Source: Cytidiella melzeri
Taxonomy: Eukaryota; Basidiomycota; Agaricomycetes; Polyporales; Irpicaceae
Length of the DNA stretch: 64,000 nucleotides
NCBI GenBank assembly: GCA_022592445.1
Contig: JABYQR010000088.1
Location: 1 to 64,000 of the forward strand
Direction of reading: 5' to 3'
The position numbers and the translations under genes are program-made. A model generated the notes under the pieces. The model was not told the origin of the DNA and did no database searches. It saw only the letters and a list, made by a program, of their open reading frames with translations. Below are positions 10,727 through 21,971 of the stretch, in pieces; position 1 is the first letter of the stretch, and the number at the start of each line of letters is the position of its first letter.

Positions 10727-11819
10727 ATGAGCGCACCACCACAGCAAGCAAGCGCAAGTCCCATGCCAGAAGGCGTTACAGATCCAAACTACAAGCCTCT
10801 CCCAGGTCGACTTGGAAACCTCACCGTGGAGCAGCAGCATGTCCTCACAAAGTTCCGCACACAAATACAAGAGGAGGGATGGTTTGTGCCAGAGCGCATG
10901 GACGATGCCACGTTGCTGAGGTGCGCATCGACCCATCGCCACGCCTGCTCGTGCGCGACGGTGCATCTCACCACAAATTGACCTCTATGCTCAGATTTTT
11001 GCGGGCCCGGAAGTTTGACCTAGACAAGTCCAAGACGATGCTCAAGGCTGCCGAGGAATGGAGAAAGGAGTTTGGTGTAGACGACATCGTCCAGTACGCC
11101 GTCTCTCTCCCTCGTATCTCTCTCTACACATCCTCACCTGCCACCGTCAATTAGGAACTTTGACTTTAAAGAGAAAGCCGAGGTAGACAAGTATTATCCC
11201 CAGTACTACCACAAGAGCGACAAGGTAAGAACTATCTAGCCTATTCCCATCTCCCACTAAAGAAATACATTCCCAGGACGGCCGGCCGCTCTACATCGAG
11301 AAACTCGGAAAACTCGACATCAAAGCCCTCTACCAGATCACTAGCCAAGAACGCCAGCTTCAACGACTTGTATTCGAGTACGAAAAGTTTCTCACCGATC
11401 GTCTCCCTGCCTGCTCTAAAGCGGTCGGCCACCCCGTCGAGACCTCGTGTACGATCCTCGACCTCGGCGGGGTCTCCCTCTCCAACTTTTACCGCGTAAA
11501 GGACTACGTCGCAAAGGCGGCATCGATTGGCCAGGACCGCTACCCAGAATGCATGGGCAAGTTCTACATAATCAACGCCCCCTGGGCGTTCTCGACAGTG
11601 TGGAGCTTCATCAAGCCATGGCTGGACGAGGTGACCGTGTCCAAGATCGACATTCTCGGATCCTCGTACCAGCCTAAGCTTCTCGCGCAGATTCCCAAGG
11701 AGTCGTTGCCAAAGGAGTACGGCGGCACTTGCGAGTGCGAAGGGGGGTGCTCGTTGAGCGACGCTGGCCCGTGGAATGAGTCCAAGGGCGCCGGTGAACA
11801 GGTACCCACGCAGGCATAA
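10727..11819 (+). CDS. SEC14: Sec14 phosphatidylinositol/phosphatidylcholine transfer protein
   Basis: Four exons (10727-10920, 10995-11093, 11155-11224, 11277-11819) give 301 residues, close to yeast Sec14 (304). An N-terminal CRAL-TRIO-N segment (TLLRFLRARKFDLDKSK) precedes the CRAL-TRIO lipid-binding fold: YYPQYYHKSDKDGRPLYIE, PACSKAVGHPVETSCTILDL, YPECMGKFYIINAPWAFS, FIKPWLDEVTVSKI and ILGSSYQ. Sec14 exchanges PI and PC between membranes and couples lipid metabolism to Golgi export. The C-terminal tail ECEGGCSLSDAGPWNE is also the normal ending of fungal Sec14 proteins. Start chosen at the only upstream ATG in frame, 10727. Confidence 0.95.
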
Positions 11820-12211
11820 TTTGCATCTTATCGCCTCTCCGACTTGTTAGAACTCGGACATCCATCTACTATACTGTAAATACTTGCACTTGCCTTGAAA
11901 TCTTCCCGTTGCATGTCGCAGAAAATCACACAACAATGAGAGAAAAACTATCATGATTTTACAAATTCCAATACGTGTTGCTCCACCCCTACATACTCAA
12001 CATCCAGACGGCAGCGGCACCCAAGCACTGCCAGACCGCCAGCTGTGACGTTCAACATACGACGACAGAGACGGCGGCTGACAGCCCTACAACGCATGAG
12101 ATGAAACAGTAACTTCAAATGGCGATAACAAAAGGTCGTATGGTAGCGTAAAGGAAGGCGTTTCTACTACATCAATGTCATCACTGCGCATTCGTCCGCT
12201 TTTCGTTGTGC
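11820..12211. other. convergent 3' flanks of SEC14 and actin
   Basis: About 390 bp of non-coding sequence containing the 3' ends of both genes. I see no repeat, RNA gene or open frame of note. Confidence 0.6.
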
Positions 12212-13784
<1,573 letters not shown>

Positions 13785-14262
13785 TGCAATAAGCTAGTCG
13801 TTGAGGTGAATGTAGTAGATGAAGAGAGATTGGAAAGTCCTGGCGTGCGTTGGCGTGGTTTTATAGCAAGACGGGGCGGTGCAGCCAAGCGCAAAAAAGA
13901 AGCGGCAGAAGGGGGCGCGGTCAGCTGCGGAACGCGCGGCGACGACGAGCTTTGGGGGCTACTCACCGTGCTAGTCGATGTCGACGAGGATGAGGGGCTT
14001 GGGCAAAGGGCGACTCGGCTGTGTTTTGAGAGGCGCATGCCCATCATTTCCTTATCGGATCATGTTTAGGGCAAGCTCCGCCCAAACTCGTTTCACTCCC
14101 ACTGCTGCGAGCACTTCCCCGCAGTCGCCCAGAGAGCTTGGACGCTGCTGCGAGAGCCATAAAATACAACGGTTGTACATCCAGACAGACTGCGAGAGTA
14201 TTACACAAGGTGACTATGGTACAACCCACACAATATGCCAAGCCAGCACCTGCTGTGCTGCA
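13785..14262 (-). promoter_or_regulatory. actin upstream region with TATA box
   Basis: On the minus strand TATAAAA lies at 13859-13865, 75 nt before the actin ATG, in good position for a strong core promoter. A minus-strand CCAATC lies closer to the gene near 13829-13834. The rest is GC-rich without open frames that look real. Confidence 0.6.
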
Positions 14263-14924
14263 TCAGCAGAGCTGGCGATACGCTCCTGTCTTGCTCTTGC
14301 GCTCCGAAGCGATAGCCTCCTGCACAACACGCTGCATCTTGGCAGAAGTAGATTTTCGGCGCAGGAAGCTCCATTTAGACGTCGTCTGCGAGGTGGGCGA
14401 AGGGGGAGACTGAGATGCCACTGGAGGGGCCGATGCCTTTCGAGATAGCGGGCTCTTTGACGACAGTCTAGATGCCGAGGAAGATGTTGGAGATGCTGGT
14501 GCAATCAAGTGTGCAGGCAGGATGTCGTGGAACGTGCTCGACCTCCTAGGGGTCGGTGGCGTACGCTCTGGAGAAGCACAAGGAGTCGGGATGGGCGAGT
14601 TGGGCATGAGGCGTATAGGCTCATCGTCTACACGCGGTACGGTCAGCCTTCTTGGCAGTACGTCGTACAGAAATAATCGAGTAGAACTTGCCATGCTGAG
14701 GTGCTCCAGTCATTCGAGTGAGCTCGCCGCCACACTCTCTACCCTCCCAGACCACGCCTTGCGCATCTCTGAACGTGTACCGGTGAGTGTCCGAGTCGTA
14801 GCCTATCCGCTCCATCCCGTCAGGGATGCGATAGCAGTCCTGCGAGATGCGCACACGGTGAGCACTTTGAGGGGGTCTGCGTCAAATGAGGACGTACATC
14901 GTAGTGGTCGGTCCAGCGACCCAT
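14263..14924 (-). CDS. conserved fungal protein with YTFRD/WEG motif, function unknown
   Basis: Three exons (14898-14924, 14692-14839, 14263-14627) join to 179 residues. The N-terminal 60 residues (MGRWTDHYD, then YRIPDGMERIGYDSDTHRY, TFRDAQGVVWEG) resemble a short domain I recall from many basidiomycete proteins, some of which also carry LysM-type modules; that link is from memory and uncertain. The rest is Ser/Pro-rich and ends in a basic segment (KWSFLRRKSTS...KMQRVVQEAI). No signal peptide or membrane segment is seen. The second intron (14628-14691) has a GC donor (GCAAGT). I do not assign a function. Confidence 0.7.
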
Positions 14925-15394
14925 GGTGATAGTACAAGAACAAGAGGTGTGAAGTAAAAATGCAAAAAGGGGAAACCTGTATTCATCGACAACGTTAACT
15001 TGTATCAATGTTCCTTTCGATCGCATTGTATTCAGCAATCTCGAACGTACCAAATGGACCGCTCTAGTAGTAGTCCCTGGATTATCGGGAACAAGATTTA
15101 TGAACGAAAACTGCGAGTTGTATCTGAATATCCCAAGGACTGGAGGCTGGATACCAGCCTATATCTGAAACGCATCCGCGCGGTAGCAATTCTACTAGGA
15201 AACCGCGCCGACTCTGCCTAATTTAGAAAGCGGCGGCTTTTGTTTGGCAAAAACAAATACAGAATGGGTGACCACGCCAAAGGCGACGATTGCTAATGGT
15301 TGGATGGCAATGACATCCTTGCGAGAGACTGTAATAAGCGGGAGCTGCCAAACTGTGAGTATTAGATTACTTGCTACAAAAGCTGGCGACGGCA
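14925..15394. other. intergenic region with a small possible membrane ORF
   Basis: This is non-coding apart from a minus-strand open frame ending at 15195-15197. Its last 50 codons read TVWQLPLITVSRKDVIAIQP, then a hydrophobic LAIVAFGVVTHSVFVFA and KQKPPL. It has no ATG of its own in this stretch and would need an upstream exon. It could be an alternative end of SCO1 or a small separate gene. I cannot decide. Confidence 0.3.
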
Positions 15395-16381
15395 CTATAC
15401 CGGGCTGCCTGTTCGCCCTTTCCACACCTGAATCTCCTTCTCCACTCTCGCAACAACATCCTCTACCGTACTCGCCTTGCCAAACGCGTCGACAAACTTT
15501 CCCTCCGGGTCCATAAAATAGAAGAATATAGAATGATCGACTAGGTAGTCGTCTGTGGCCTTGGCGTCCGGCGGGGTCGAGAAATAAACACGATAGGCCT
15601 TGCACGTTGCCTTGACAGTGTCATACGCTCCCGTCAGGCCAATCAAGCGAGGATGAAAGTCAGACACGTATCGCCGCACTTGCGGGACAGTGTCTCTCGC
15701 AGGGTCAACCGAGATGAACACAGGGCGGACGATGGGTCCGTATTCTTTGTCTGTGACACAGAAATGCAGTCATCTCTGAGCACACACCCCGCAGGCAACA
15801 AAGACTGACAACTCACCTAATGAGTCGACTGCAGCGCTCATCTTGTCCAGCTCCTCGGGACAGATATCAGGGCAATTCGTGAACCCAAAGTATATGAGAC
15901 TCCATTTCCCGCGCAAATCTTGTTCCGTGAAAGTTTCACCTAGATGTGTCGTCAGAGTGAACGGGCCACCCACGTTCGGCCTTCCGACTTGTTTGTCTTC
16001 TAGCTCCTTCTCTGGGTGTTGTGGGTTATGAGAACTCGAGAACGCAGGAGAGAATTGTACTCACGACGTTGTTCTGCCAGCTTTTGTTTTTCTTGTTGAA
16101 AGTACCAGAAAAGGCCACCGCCTGTTAGCACAAACAACGCAGCCGCTTGAGGGGTGAACACCTGTTGTGTTACAATTCATGTTAGTATGTGTATGTACGT
16201 CGACTGTGAGGGGACATACGCCGACAGCCGCTCTGTCTTTGCCCCCACTCGGAAATGGTTCCTCAACCTTTGTTACGCGTGAGATCGAGAGCGCACGACA
16301 TGTTTGACTTATTCGAGCCACGCATCTTCTGTACTGCAGCCTATGGCGCACTGAAAGAGAGAGGAGGGAAGCAGGTCGCAT
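15395..16381 (-). CDS. SCO1: SCO1/SenC copper chaperone for cytochrome c oxidase
   Basis: Four exons (16220-16381, 16065-16161, 15817-16011, 15395-15750) give 269 residues. A basic, Arg/Ser-rich N-terminus (MRPASLLSLSVRHRLQYRR) fits a mitochondrial presequence. A single membrane helix (AAALFVLTGGGLFWYF) anchors it in the inner membrane. The thioredoxin-like domain follows: GGPFTLTTHLGE, LIYFGFTNCPDICPEELDKM with the copper-binding CPDIC motif, and LVDHSIFFYFMDPEGKFVDAFG with the copper-ligand His. Sco1 delivers copper to the CuA site of Cox2. The last few codons are less certain, because a possible donor follows the EIQ codons. It is divergent from NDUFB7, 145 bp apart. Confidence 0.93.
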
Positions 16382-16526
16382 TGTTCTAGGCGCTTTTCAC
16401 TTTCCCAGCTCGTTAACATCGTCACGGATTGTCACAGGGGTAACATGGATGCGTGACATGGGACGCACCGGTTCTGAGGTGAGCACCATCGTTTTAAAGT
16501 GCTTTCGTCCCTTGAACACGTCCGCA
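16382..16526. promoter_or_regulatory. shared divergent promoter of SCO1 and NDUFB7
   Basis: Only 145 bp separate the start codons of two genes for respiratory-chain components on opposite strands, so the promoter must be shared or overlapping. It contains a TTTTAAAG stretch near 16492. No clear TATA box is seen. Confidence 0.5.
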
Positions 16527-16927
16527 ATGGCAGCCTCGACGACAGCGTCGCAAACCGAACTCAAACAGCACAAGATTCCGGTGGGGTGGAGGGACCAGTG
16601 CTCTGCGTACGTGTCGCATATACCTAGAATTGAACACTACTGAAAGCAGGTGTCGTGCAGCTTGCTGCTACCACTAAATGTTTGTCGGAAGGAGAAGATG
16701 TACTTGCCATGGGAGTGTGACCACGAGCGACATGTGTACGAAAAGTGCGTGCAAAGCTGTTTCTGCTCTCATCCGTGCTCATTGTGTTGCGGTAGATGCC
16801 AATACGACGAGTGAGTCTCAACTAGGCTTAAGCAGGGGGTGATATGTTCTGACTAGTTATTCACAGCTATAAACGTCGCATGAAGCTCCTTTCAAAGCAG
16901 AAACTCGCCGCTGCAGAAGACGAGTGA
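16527..16927 (+). CDS. NDUFB7: NADH:ubiquinone oxidoreductase B18-like subunit (NDUFB7)
   Basis: Four exons (16527-16606, 16661-16744, 16796-16810, 16867-16927) give 79 residues. The sequence has the KIPVGWRDQCSALLLPLN segment, then CRKEKMYLPWEC and ERHVYEKCQYDDYKRRM. The four cysteines form the twin CX9C pattern (CX9C before and after the loop) of this complex I accessory subunit, which is oxidised in the intermembrane space. The third exon is only 15 nt. Exon joins were fixed by the Cys pattern and frame. ERV1, which acts in the oxidation of such CX9C proteins, is also in this window. Confidence 0.92.
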
Positions 16928-17465
16928 TACCCATTCGCTCCCGGTTGTTGCGACGAGACATGTAATTATTTACCGCCGCTGAATATTCATAGTCTTCCTC
17001 CTCAAAGTCGTAACCCGTATCGGCGTGCGCGTACGCGGCACCGGTTAAATTGAAGTCCATTGCTGGTCGCACACACTAGTATGCAAACGCAAATTCACTT
17101 GTAAGGACACCAGAAGCCATTTTGTCCACGGCGTATGCAACTCTTGAGGATGCGCAGGTGTGATGGTTGCAGGGCGAGCAGAAAGCGAAGCAAGCACAGG
17201 GACCATAGCTAGACAACCTGAAGACGAGGGCGCGAGACCTGGCGACGACGACTACGAACGAGGTGGTTGCCGCTGACGAACTCGTTGTACATAGGTCAAT
17301 TCCCAGGGATTACGACGATTAGCTGACCCTTATTGTACAAATACTAGACAGATATGTGCGGATGGTCCAAATCAGTCATACCCCTATGTGCTATGTATGT
17401 TTGCTATATAATCTGCGGCTGGCTGCATTGGTGCGCCTTCAATCTCAGCCACTGCACCTGCCAGA
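16928..17465. other. intergenic region
   Basis: About 540 bp. A minus-strand acidic open frame (16857-17072) overlaps the last NDUFB7 exon and has no known relatives that I recognise. Otherwise I see nothing. Confidence 0.4.
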
Positions 17466-17889
17466 ATGTCAACCTCAAAAGACTCGCACTGCAACCCAAG
17501 TACGCTAGAGTTAGGACTTTATTCCTCGGTACCACTCACACCACCTCCGCCTTATTCGCGACAGGCGGAGAGGGGTCCCGAATTGTTGGCCTACCGGCGC
17601 AATCGTGATGGCACCGAGTTACACCTACTGCCGCTACCCAACATCCCTGCCATACACGTGAGTATACACCTCTATTAAATCTTGTAACATCATCTCTGAC
17701 AAAGCCCTTAGCCAGTGATATGCAACATGTTGCTGGTCATTTTCGTACTGTGCATGTTGGCAGGTGTCGGATTATGGCTCTACATGGCCTACCAGTAAGT
17801 ACTACATTGATATCACATCCAAATCATACTGATCATCTCATAGCCAGATTTATAGTGGTCTACCGCCATTGCCTACAGGCAGCCTCTAG
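17466..17889 (+). CDS. small single-pass membrane protein with PPxY motif
   Basis: Three exons (17466-17657, 17712-17794, 17844-17889) join in frame to 106 residues. The N-terminal half is soluble and contains LTPPPPYSRQ, a PPxY motif of the kind bound by WW domains of Nedd4/Rsp5 ubiquitin ligases. It is followed by one strong membrane helix (MLLVIFVLCMLAGVGLWLYM) and a short tail ending GLPPLPTGSL. Both introns have GTGAGT/GTAAGT donors and AG acceptors. An alternative acceptor at the third exon would change only the tail. The architecture resembles small fungal ligase adaptors, but I recognise no named family. Function is inferred from motif only. Confidence 0.55.
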
Positions 17890-18051
17890 CAGTCAGCTCG
17901 AAAGTGTACACATAGTTTCTTAGAGTTGTATCCTCACATCCTTTACATCAAACATCATGTCATAATCATGTATACCCAATGACTGTACTATTCAGCTGCT
18001 GTACAAGTTCTGTGTCAATTGCGGGGGTGTCTGACAAACTATAACACATCT

Positions 18052-18858
18052 TCAGACTGTACAGATCACCTCGCCATGGGGTACAGAAAACCAAGCGTCC
18101 TCCGCCCCAGCCCACTCCTTCCACGCCTCTGACAACCTCTCAATCTCCTCCATAGTCGCAATCTCGTTTTTCACCGCCGTCGACGCAAAAATAGACTTGA
18201 TCAACCTCTCAGCCCACAGCCCACCCCACCAAGCCCGTTCCTCAGGCGTAGCATAGCACCACGCACTCGAGGTGCACTTCACCTTGCTCGGGTCGAACCC
18301 AGCCTGACGAGCCCAGGCAAGGAGCCGTCGACCGCTGTTAGGCTCGCCGCCATTAGCCCGAGCGACGCGCGAGTATGTCGCTGCCCACTCTGTCATTCCG
18401 GGGCTTTCGGGATACCAAATCATGCCGCCAAAGTCTGTTTCGCGCGTGGCTACGAGCCCGCCTGGTTTAGTGACTCGGCGCATCTCACGAAGGACTTGGA
18501 TGGGGTCAGAGACGTGCTGGAGGACCTGGTGTGCGTGGGTGACGTCGAACGAGGCGTCAGGAAAGGGGAGGGCGTGGGCGTCGCCCGTTGTAAAGTCGAT
18601 GTTTGTGAGTTTGCGATTTTGTGCGTGTTGTCTGGCCTTGGAGACAACGTCGGGGGAGCTGTCGAGCCCGGTGACTTTTCCGTCGCGAACGATGGCTGCG
18701 AGGTCGGCGGTGATGGTGCCAGGGCCGCATCCAAGGTCCAGGACGGACATGTTGGGCTTGAGAAAGGGTAGTATGTACGCTGCAGAGTTTTCTGCAGTTC
18801 TCCATGTGTGTGAGCGGAGGACCGAGTCTACGTGGCCGTGAGTGTAGACTGCCGCCAT
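18052..18858 (-). CDS. class I SAM-dependent methyltransferase
   Basis: From the ATG at 18858 the frame gives 268 residues. Motif I is VLDLGCGPGTITADLA (SAM-binding glycine loop), motif II carries the acidic residue in VTGLDSSPDVV, then GDAHALPFPDASFDVTHAHQVLQHV and LREMRRVTKPGGLV. This is the UbiE/COQ5-like Methyltransf_11/25 fold. Fungal relatives act on varied small molecules, and the C-terminal part (WAERLIKSIFAS...) does not point to one substrate. The open frame continues upstream of 18858 and can be joined by an intron (18878-18944) to a small frame at 18945-19216, so the true start may be further up. Confidence 0.85.
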   Translation of the reverse strand: MAAVYTHGHVDSVLRSHTWRTAENSAAYILPFLKPNMSVLDLGCGPGTITADLAAIVRDGKVTGLDSSPDVVSKARQHAQNRKLTNIDFTTGDAHALPFPDASFDVTHAHQVLQHVSDPIQVLREMRRVTKPGGLVATRETDFGGMIWYPESPGMTEWAATYSRVARANGGEPNSGRRLLAWARQAGFDPSKVKCTSSAWCYATPEERAWWGGLWAERLIKSIFASTAVKNEIATMEEIERLSEAWKEWAGAEDAWFSVPHGEVICTV

Positions 18859-18940
18859 GGTGGTTCGAGACAAGGACCTGTGACTCATTACATGCAGTAC
18901 ATGAGCGGAAAATTCAGAAAATATTCGACACAGCCGACAC

Positions 18941-19216
18941 TCACGCTCCTCTGACAACCATGGCCATGCATGCCAACTGTATTCTCGACAGCGCCACTTT
19001 ATTATGAGCAAGCATCTGTCGTATAGCGGCCAACTGGTTGTGAGTGTTCGGTCCAGGCTTCGCACTCAGCAGCATCACTTCCTGCGTCTGTAGCTTCAGT
19101 ATACGCATCGTCAGAGTAGGCCATAAATTGAAGAGCTGCTGAATGTTCACGTCCATCGGCCGGAGTGGTGCACGCTCTTGCGCTGTCGATTTCGTGTCCT
19201 GCGTGGGCTGTTGCAT
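18941..19216 (-). CDS. small ORF, possibly the 5' exon of the methyltransferase gene
   Basis: A 91-codon frame from the ATG at 19216 reads MQQPTQDTKSTAQERAPL, then a helical, Leu/Gln-rich stretch (FNLWPTLTMRILKLQTQEVM...LAAIRQMLAHNKVAL). I do not recognise it. It may end on its own stop at 18941. Alternatively a GTGAGT donor at 18944 and a CACAG acceptor at 18878 define a 67-nt intron that joins it in frame to the methyltransferase, giving 365 residues. The open frame also extends upstream of the chosen ATG to 19324. Confidence 0.4.
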   Translation of the reverse strand: MQQPTQDTKSTAQERAPLRPMDVNIQQLFNLWPTLTMRILKLQTQEVMLLSAKPGPNTHNQLAAIRQMLAHNKVALSRIQLACMAMVVRGA

Positions 19217-19471
19217 CTTGGGTGACACAATATCAAAATAGGTGAGCGTGGTTTTATATACATGTTGTTCCACTCGAGTGCTTGTACAAAAGGCCGTTGA
19301 GAATAAAGGAGATGAAGAAAGCACAAATGAGAGCCGTGGCCACAGTGAACATCTTAGAAGCGCCTATATTGGCTGTACGACTCGAGATTCATCTCCGCAC
19401 AGCCAGATTTCACGGGCACTGGAAGCTCTTGCTCTGCGAGTACTTGGCAATGTACTTGTAACACAACTATG

Positions 19472-20946
19472 CTATCTAGTCGTAATCATACTCTGTAGGT
19501 CTGTCAGCTGGTAGCCCGCCCTGCTATGGTAACAGAGAAAGACGTACATCTGCCCGGTTTCCTCTAATGTAACAAAATCGACCCTATGTGCTTTCCGCAG
19601 ACCGAGCTGATACCATAGTTCAACTCGATCATGCAACCTGGCCAGCGCGGGTCTCGCTGCTTCCATAAACTGGACGAGGTCGTCACGCACATTGAAGATG
19701 AAGCACAACCGGCCAAGACCCTGCAGGGATCCAAGCAGGTCTACCATCTGGTCCCAGGGATACCTCTTGGCATATTCAGCCGATATTGTTGCTCCATGCG
19801 CAGACTGGAAAAGTGGAAATATCTCGACCAAAGCGACCTGCGCCAGCGTAGCTTCGTCGTGACCAACACGCGCATAGAAATTACACTTCAACCCAACCCT
19901 GTCTTCTGGAGAGAGGGTGACGTCTAGTATCGGCTCTTGGTATATATACAGACCGCAGATCGCTTCAGAAACATTAGACGTGTATGTTGGTGTCCAACTT
20001 TTGACTCACCAGGCGAACGCGGCTCGATACGTGAGATGAATCCGTTGCTGATGAAGAAGGCAGGCCTGTCGACCAACTGGGCTGAGACTACGCTCTCAAT
20101 GCTCTGGTGCAGTATTCTCGAGACCTGGTGAATGACGCGTAGATCTGAGGGATGAAGTAGTAATGGAAGACTGTGATCACTCCAGCGACAACATATTTGT
20201 TCTCCAAAGGCGAAAGCTGCCCAAGCCGACTCTACGTTGTTTGAACAGTCCCGGGCGGTGACATGCACAAAATAAGGCGGGAGTTTGAACGGACTACCGG
20301 AAAGCAAAGCATTTGCGACACGAAATCCGTCCCATGTACAATTCACAAGGTGAACCCACAACGAGGAGAACATTCTCGAGGCTGCGAACGCAAGAAGCGA
20401 GCGTTCGAAACCGCCCAAAGTTTGCAAGTGGCAGTTTTTCAGCGTGAGGGAGTCACAATGGACAATATGGGACGGTAGATTTCTGGGAAGACCTGTAGAG
20501 AGGCGGCGGGTGAAGTGGCGAGAGTCGGCGGATGCGGGACCAACAATGCTAATATCGACAAATACCGGTGTATCTCGCGATGTTAGCACTCCCAAGCCGT
20601 TGGACGGGTGCAAGGGAAGAGCATGAAGCCAGAATCGCTCGTCTGCCCGCTGTACGAGTTCCGCGTAATGGATGTATTCCGAGACCGGCGTGAATCCTTT
20701 CGGTGTGTCAAGGACCAAGGATGATAATCCCTGCAAGTCTTCCAGGCATTGCAGTCGGATGGCTTCGAACAGCTTTGGACGAGATGCGTGTGCCCAGTAG
20801 ACACAGGTGAGCGAGCAGGATGCGAGATGAGTGATCGTATCCCGCCTTTCTTGCGATCCAAATTGTCGAAGTACCTGCGAGCCGCTTCCTACATGATAGA
20901 GTATGTGTTTGAACAGCTCTGGTGGAATGTCAGCCGCAGTGGCCAT
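19472..20946 (-). CDS. F-box-like protein
   Basis: Two exons (20010-20946, 19472-19923) give 462 residues. The N-terminus MATAADIPPELFKHILYHV, followed by LASCSLTCVYWAHASRPKLFEAI, is the F-box-like pattern found in very many Agaricomycete proteins, which link substrates to SCF ubiquitin ligases through Skp1. The rest is a divergent Leu-rich region that I cannot classify. The intron has a GTGAGT donor and CTAG acceptor and keeps frame. It stands head to head with CGI121, 83 bp between start codons. The last 20 codons are the least certain part. Confidence 0.75.
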
Positions 20947-21029
20947 GATGGAGTGCGCGATGTCGAGTGCAGGGAGGCAAGTTGAAGGCGGACTGGCAGT
21001 GGCTACATCCTAATCTACTGATCTCTACT

Positions 21030-21803
21030 ATGACTATCCAAGTCTACCACTACCCACAGTTCCCTCAGTCCCAAGCCACCGTGCACATCGCCCTCTTCAG
21101 CAATGTCAAAAACGCAGCGCAACTCCGTACACGTCTCATCCAAGCCGCAACAATGCAGGGCCCAGAGGGAGACGTAGAGCGAGAGGCCGTCAACTTTGCC
21201 TTTATTGATGCTCGTCTGGTATGTGGCATCTCTCCCTGCGACACAGAATCACCACATTGACTATGCCTGAACTCGTACTAGATATGCAGTGTGCAGCATC
21301 TAAGGACCGCGATATACCATGCACTGCTTGCTTCAGCCCAAGGAGCCCTGCGCACAAAGAGTGTTCATTCCGAGATCATATGGACCTTGAACCCTACCAA
21401 CAATGCACGCCCTTTTGTCCTCCTCCCTGCTCATTCTTTTGACATTGTTGCAGATCACAGAGGCGTTGAGACGGTATGGTGTATCGTCCACGAGCCAGTC
21501 CCTCTTTGTGGTTCGAGTGTGCGGTCAAGTGCAAGACTTCGCCGACCAGCTCTCAGCAACCGTCGACGGCACGCCAGTGCCCCTCACTCACCTGCAAGAC
21601 ATCACGGACTGGGAGACCATCAAAAAGGCGAGTCAGCCCGCGAGTCGTCGTCCATGCAACATTCTGACTTGGTTGGCGGATAGCACTACAAACTGAACAG
21701 CGAGCCAGCCATACGAAACGCAGCAGGAGACCGTGGCGCTGAACGTGCAAAGATAGATAGCATTGTAACGAGCTCTGTCGCCACAAAGATGGTCATGGCA
21801 TAG
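21030..21803 (+). CDS. CGI121: KEOPS/EKC complex subunit Cgi121 (TPRKB-like)
   Basis: Four exons (21030-21218, 21282-21404, 21454-21627, 21684-21803) give 201 residues. The sequence carries the family pattern: an N-terminal FSNVKNAAQLR, ICSVQHLRTAIYHALLAS, TKSVHSEIIWTLNPTNNITE, LRRYGVSSTSQSLFVVRV, and a C-terminal IKKHYKLNSEPAI. Cgi121 binds the Bud32 kinase within KEOPS, which makes t6A37 in tRNAs and supports telomeres. Homology places both internal introns at GC donors (GCACGC at 21405 and GCGAGT at 21628). The second is firm, because no GT donor gives the correct frame. The first has an alternative GT donor that would add ARPF. Confidence 0.88.
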
Positions 21804-21971
21804 TCCACCGCAGTGATTTCAGGCATGAGTCGTGCTGTACCATACTTACGTCCTAGTCAGAGTCATTCGGAGTAACGGAGTAACAAACTTGAGTTGAGGC
21901 TCGAGTGGCTACGGGCGTCTATTAACATCCTGAACCACTCCCCTCATCCTCTAGCTTACTATCAACTCAGA

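Noticed and set aside
16857..17072. Acidic 71-codon minus-strand frame.
   Set aside because: It overlaps the NDUFB7 last exon on the opposite strand and lacks any recognisable domain or splice partners.
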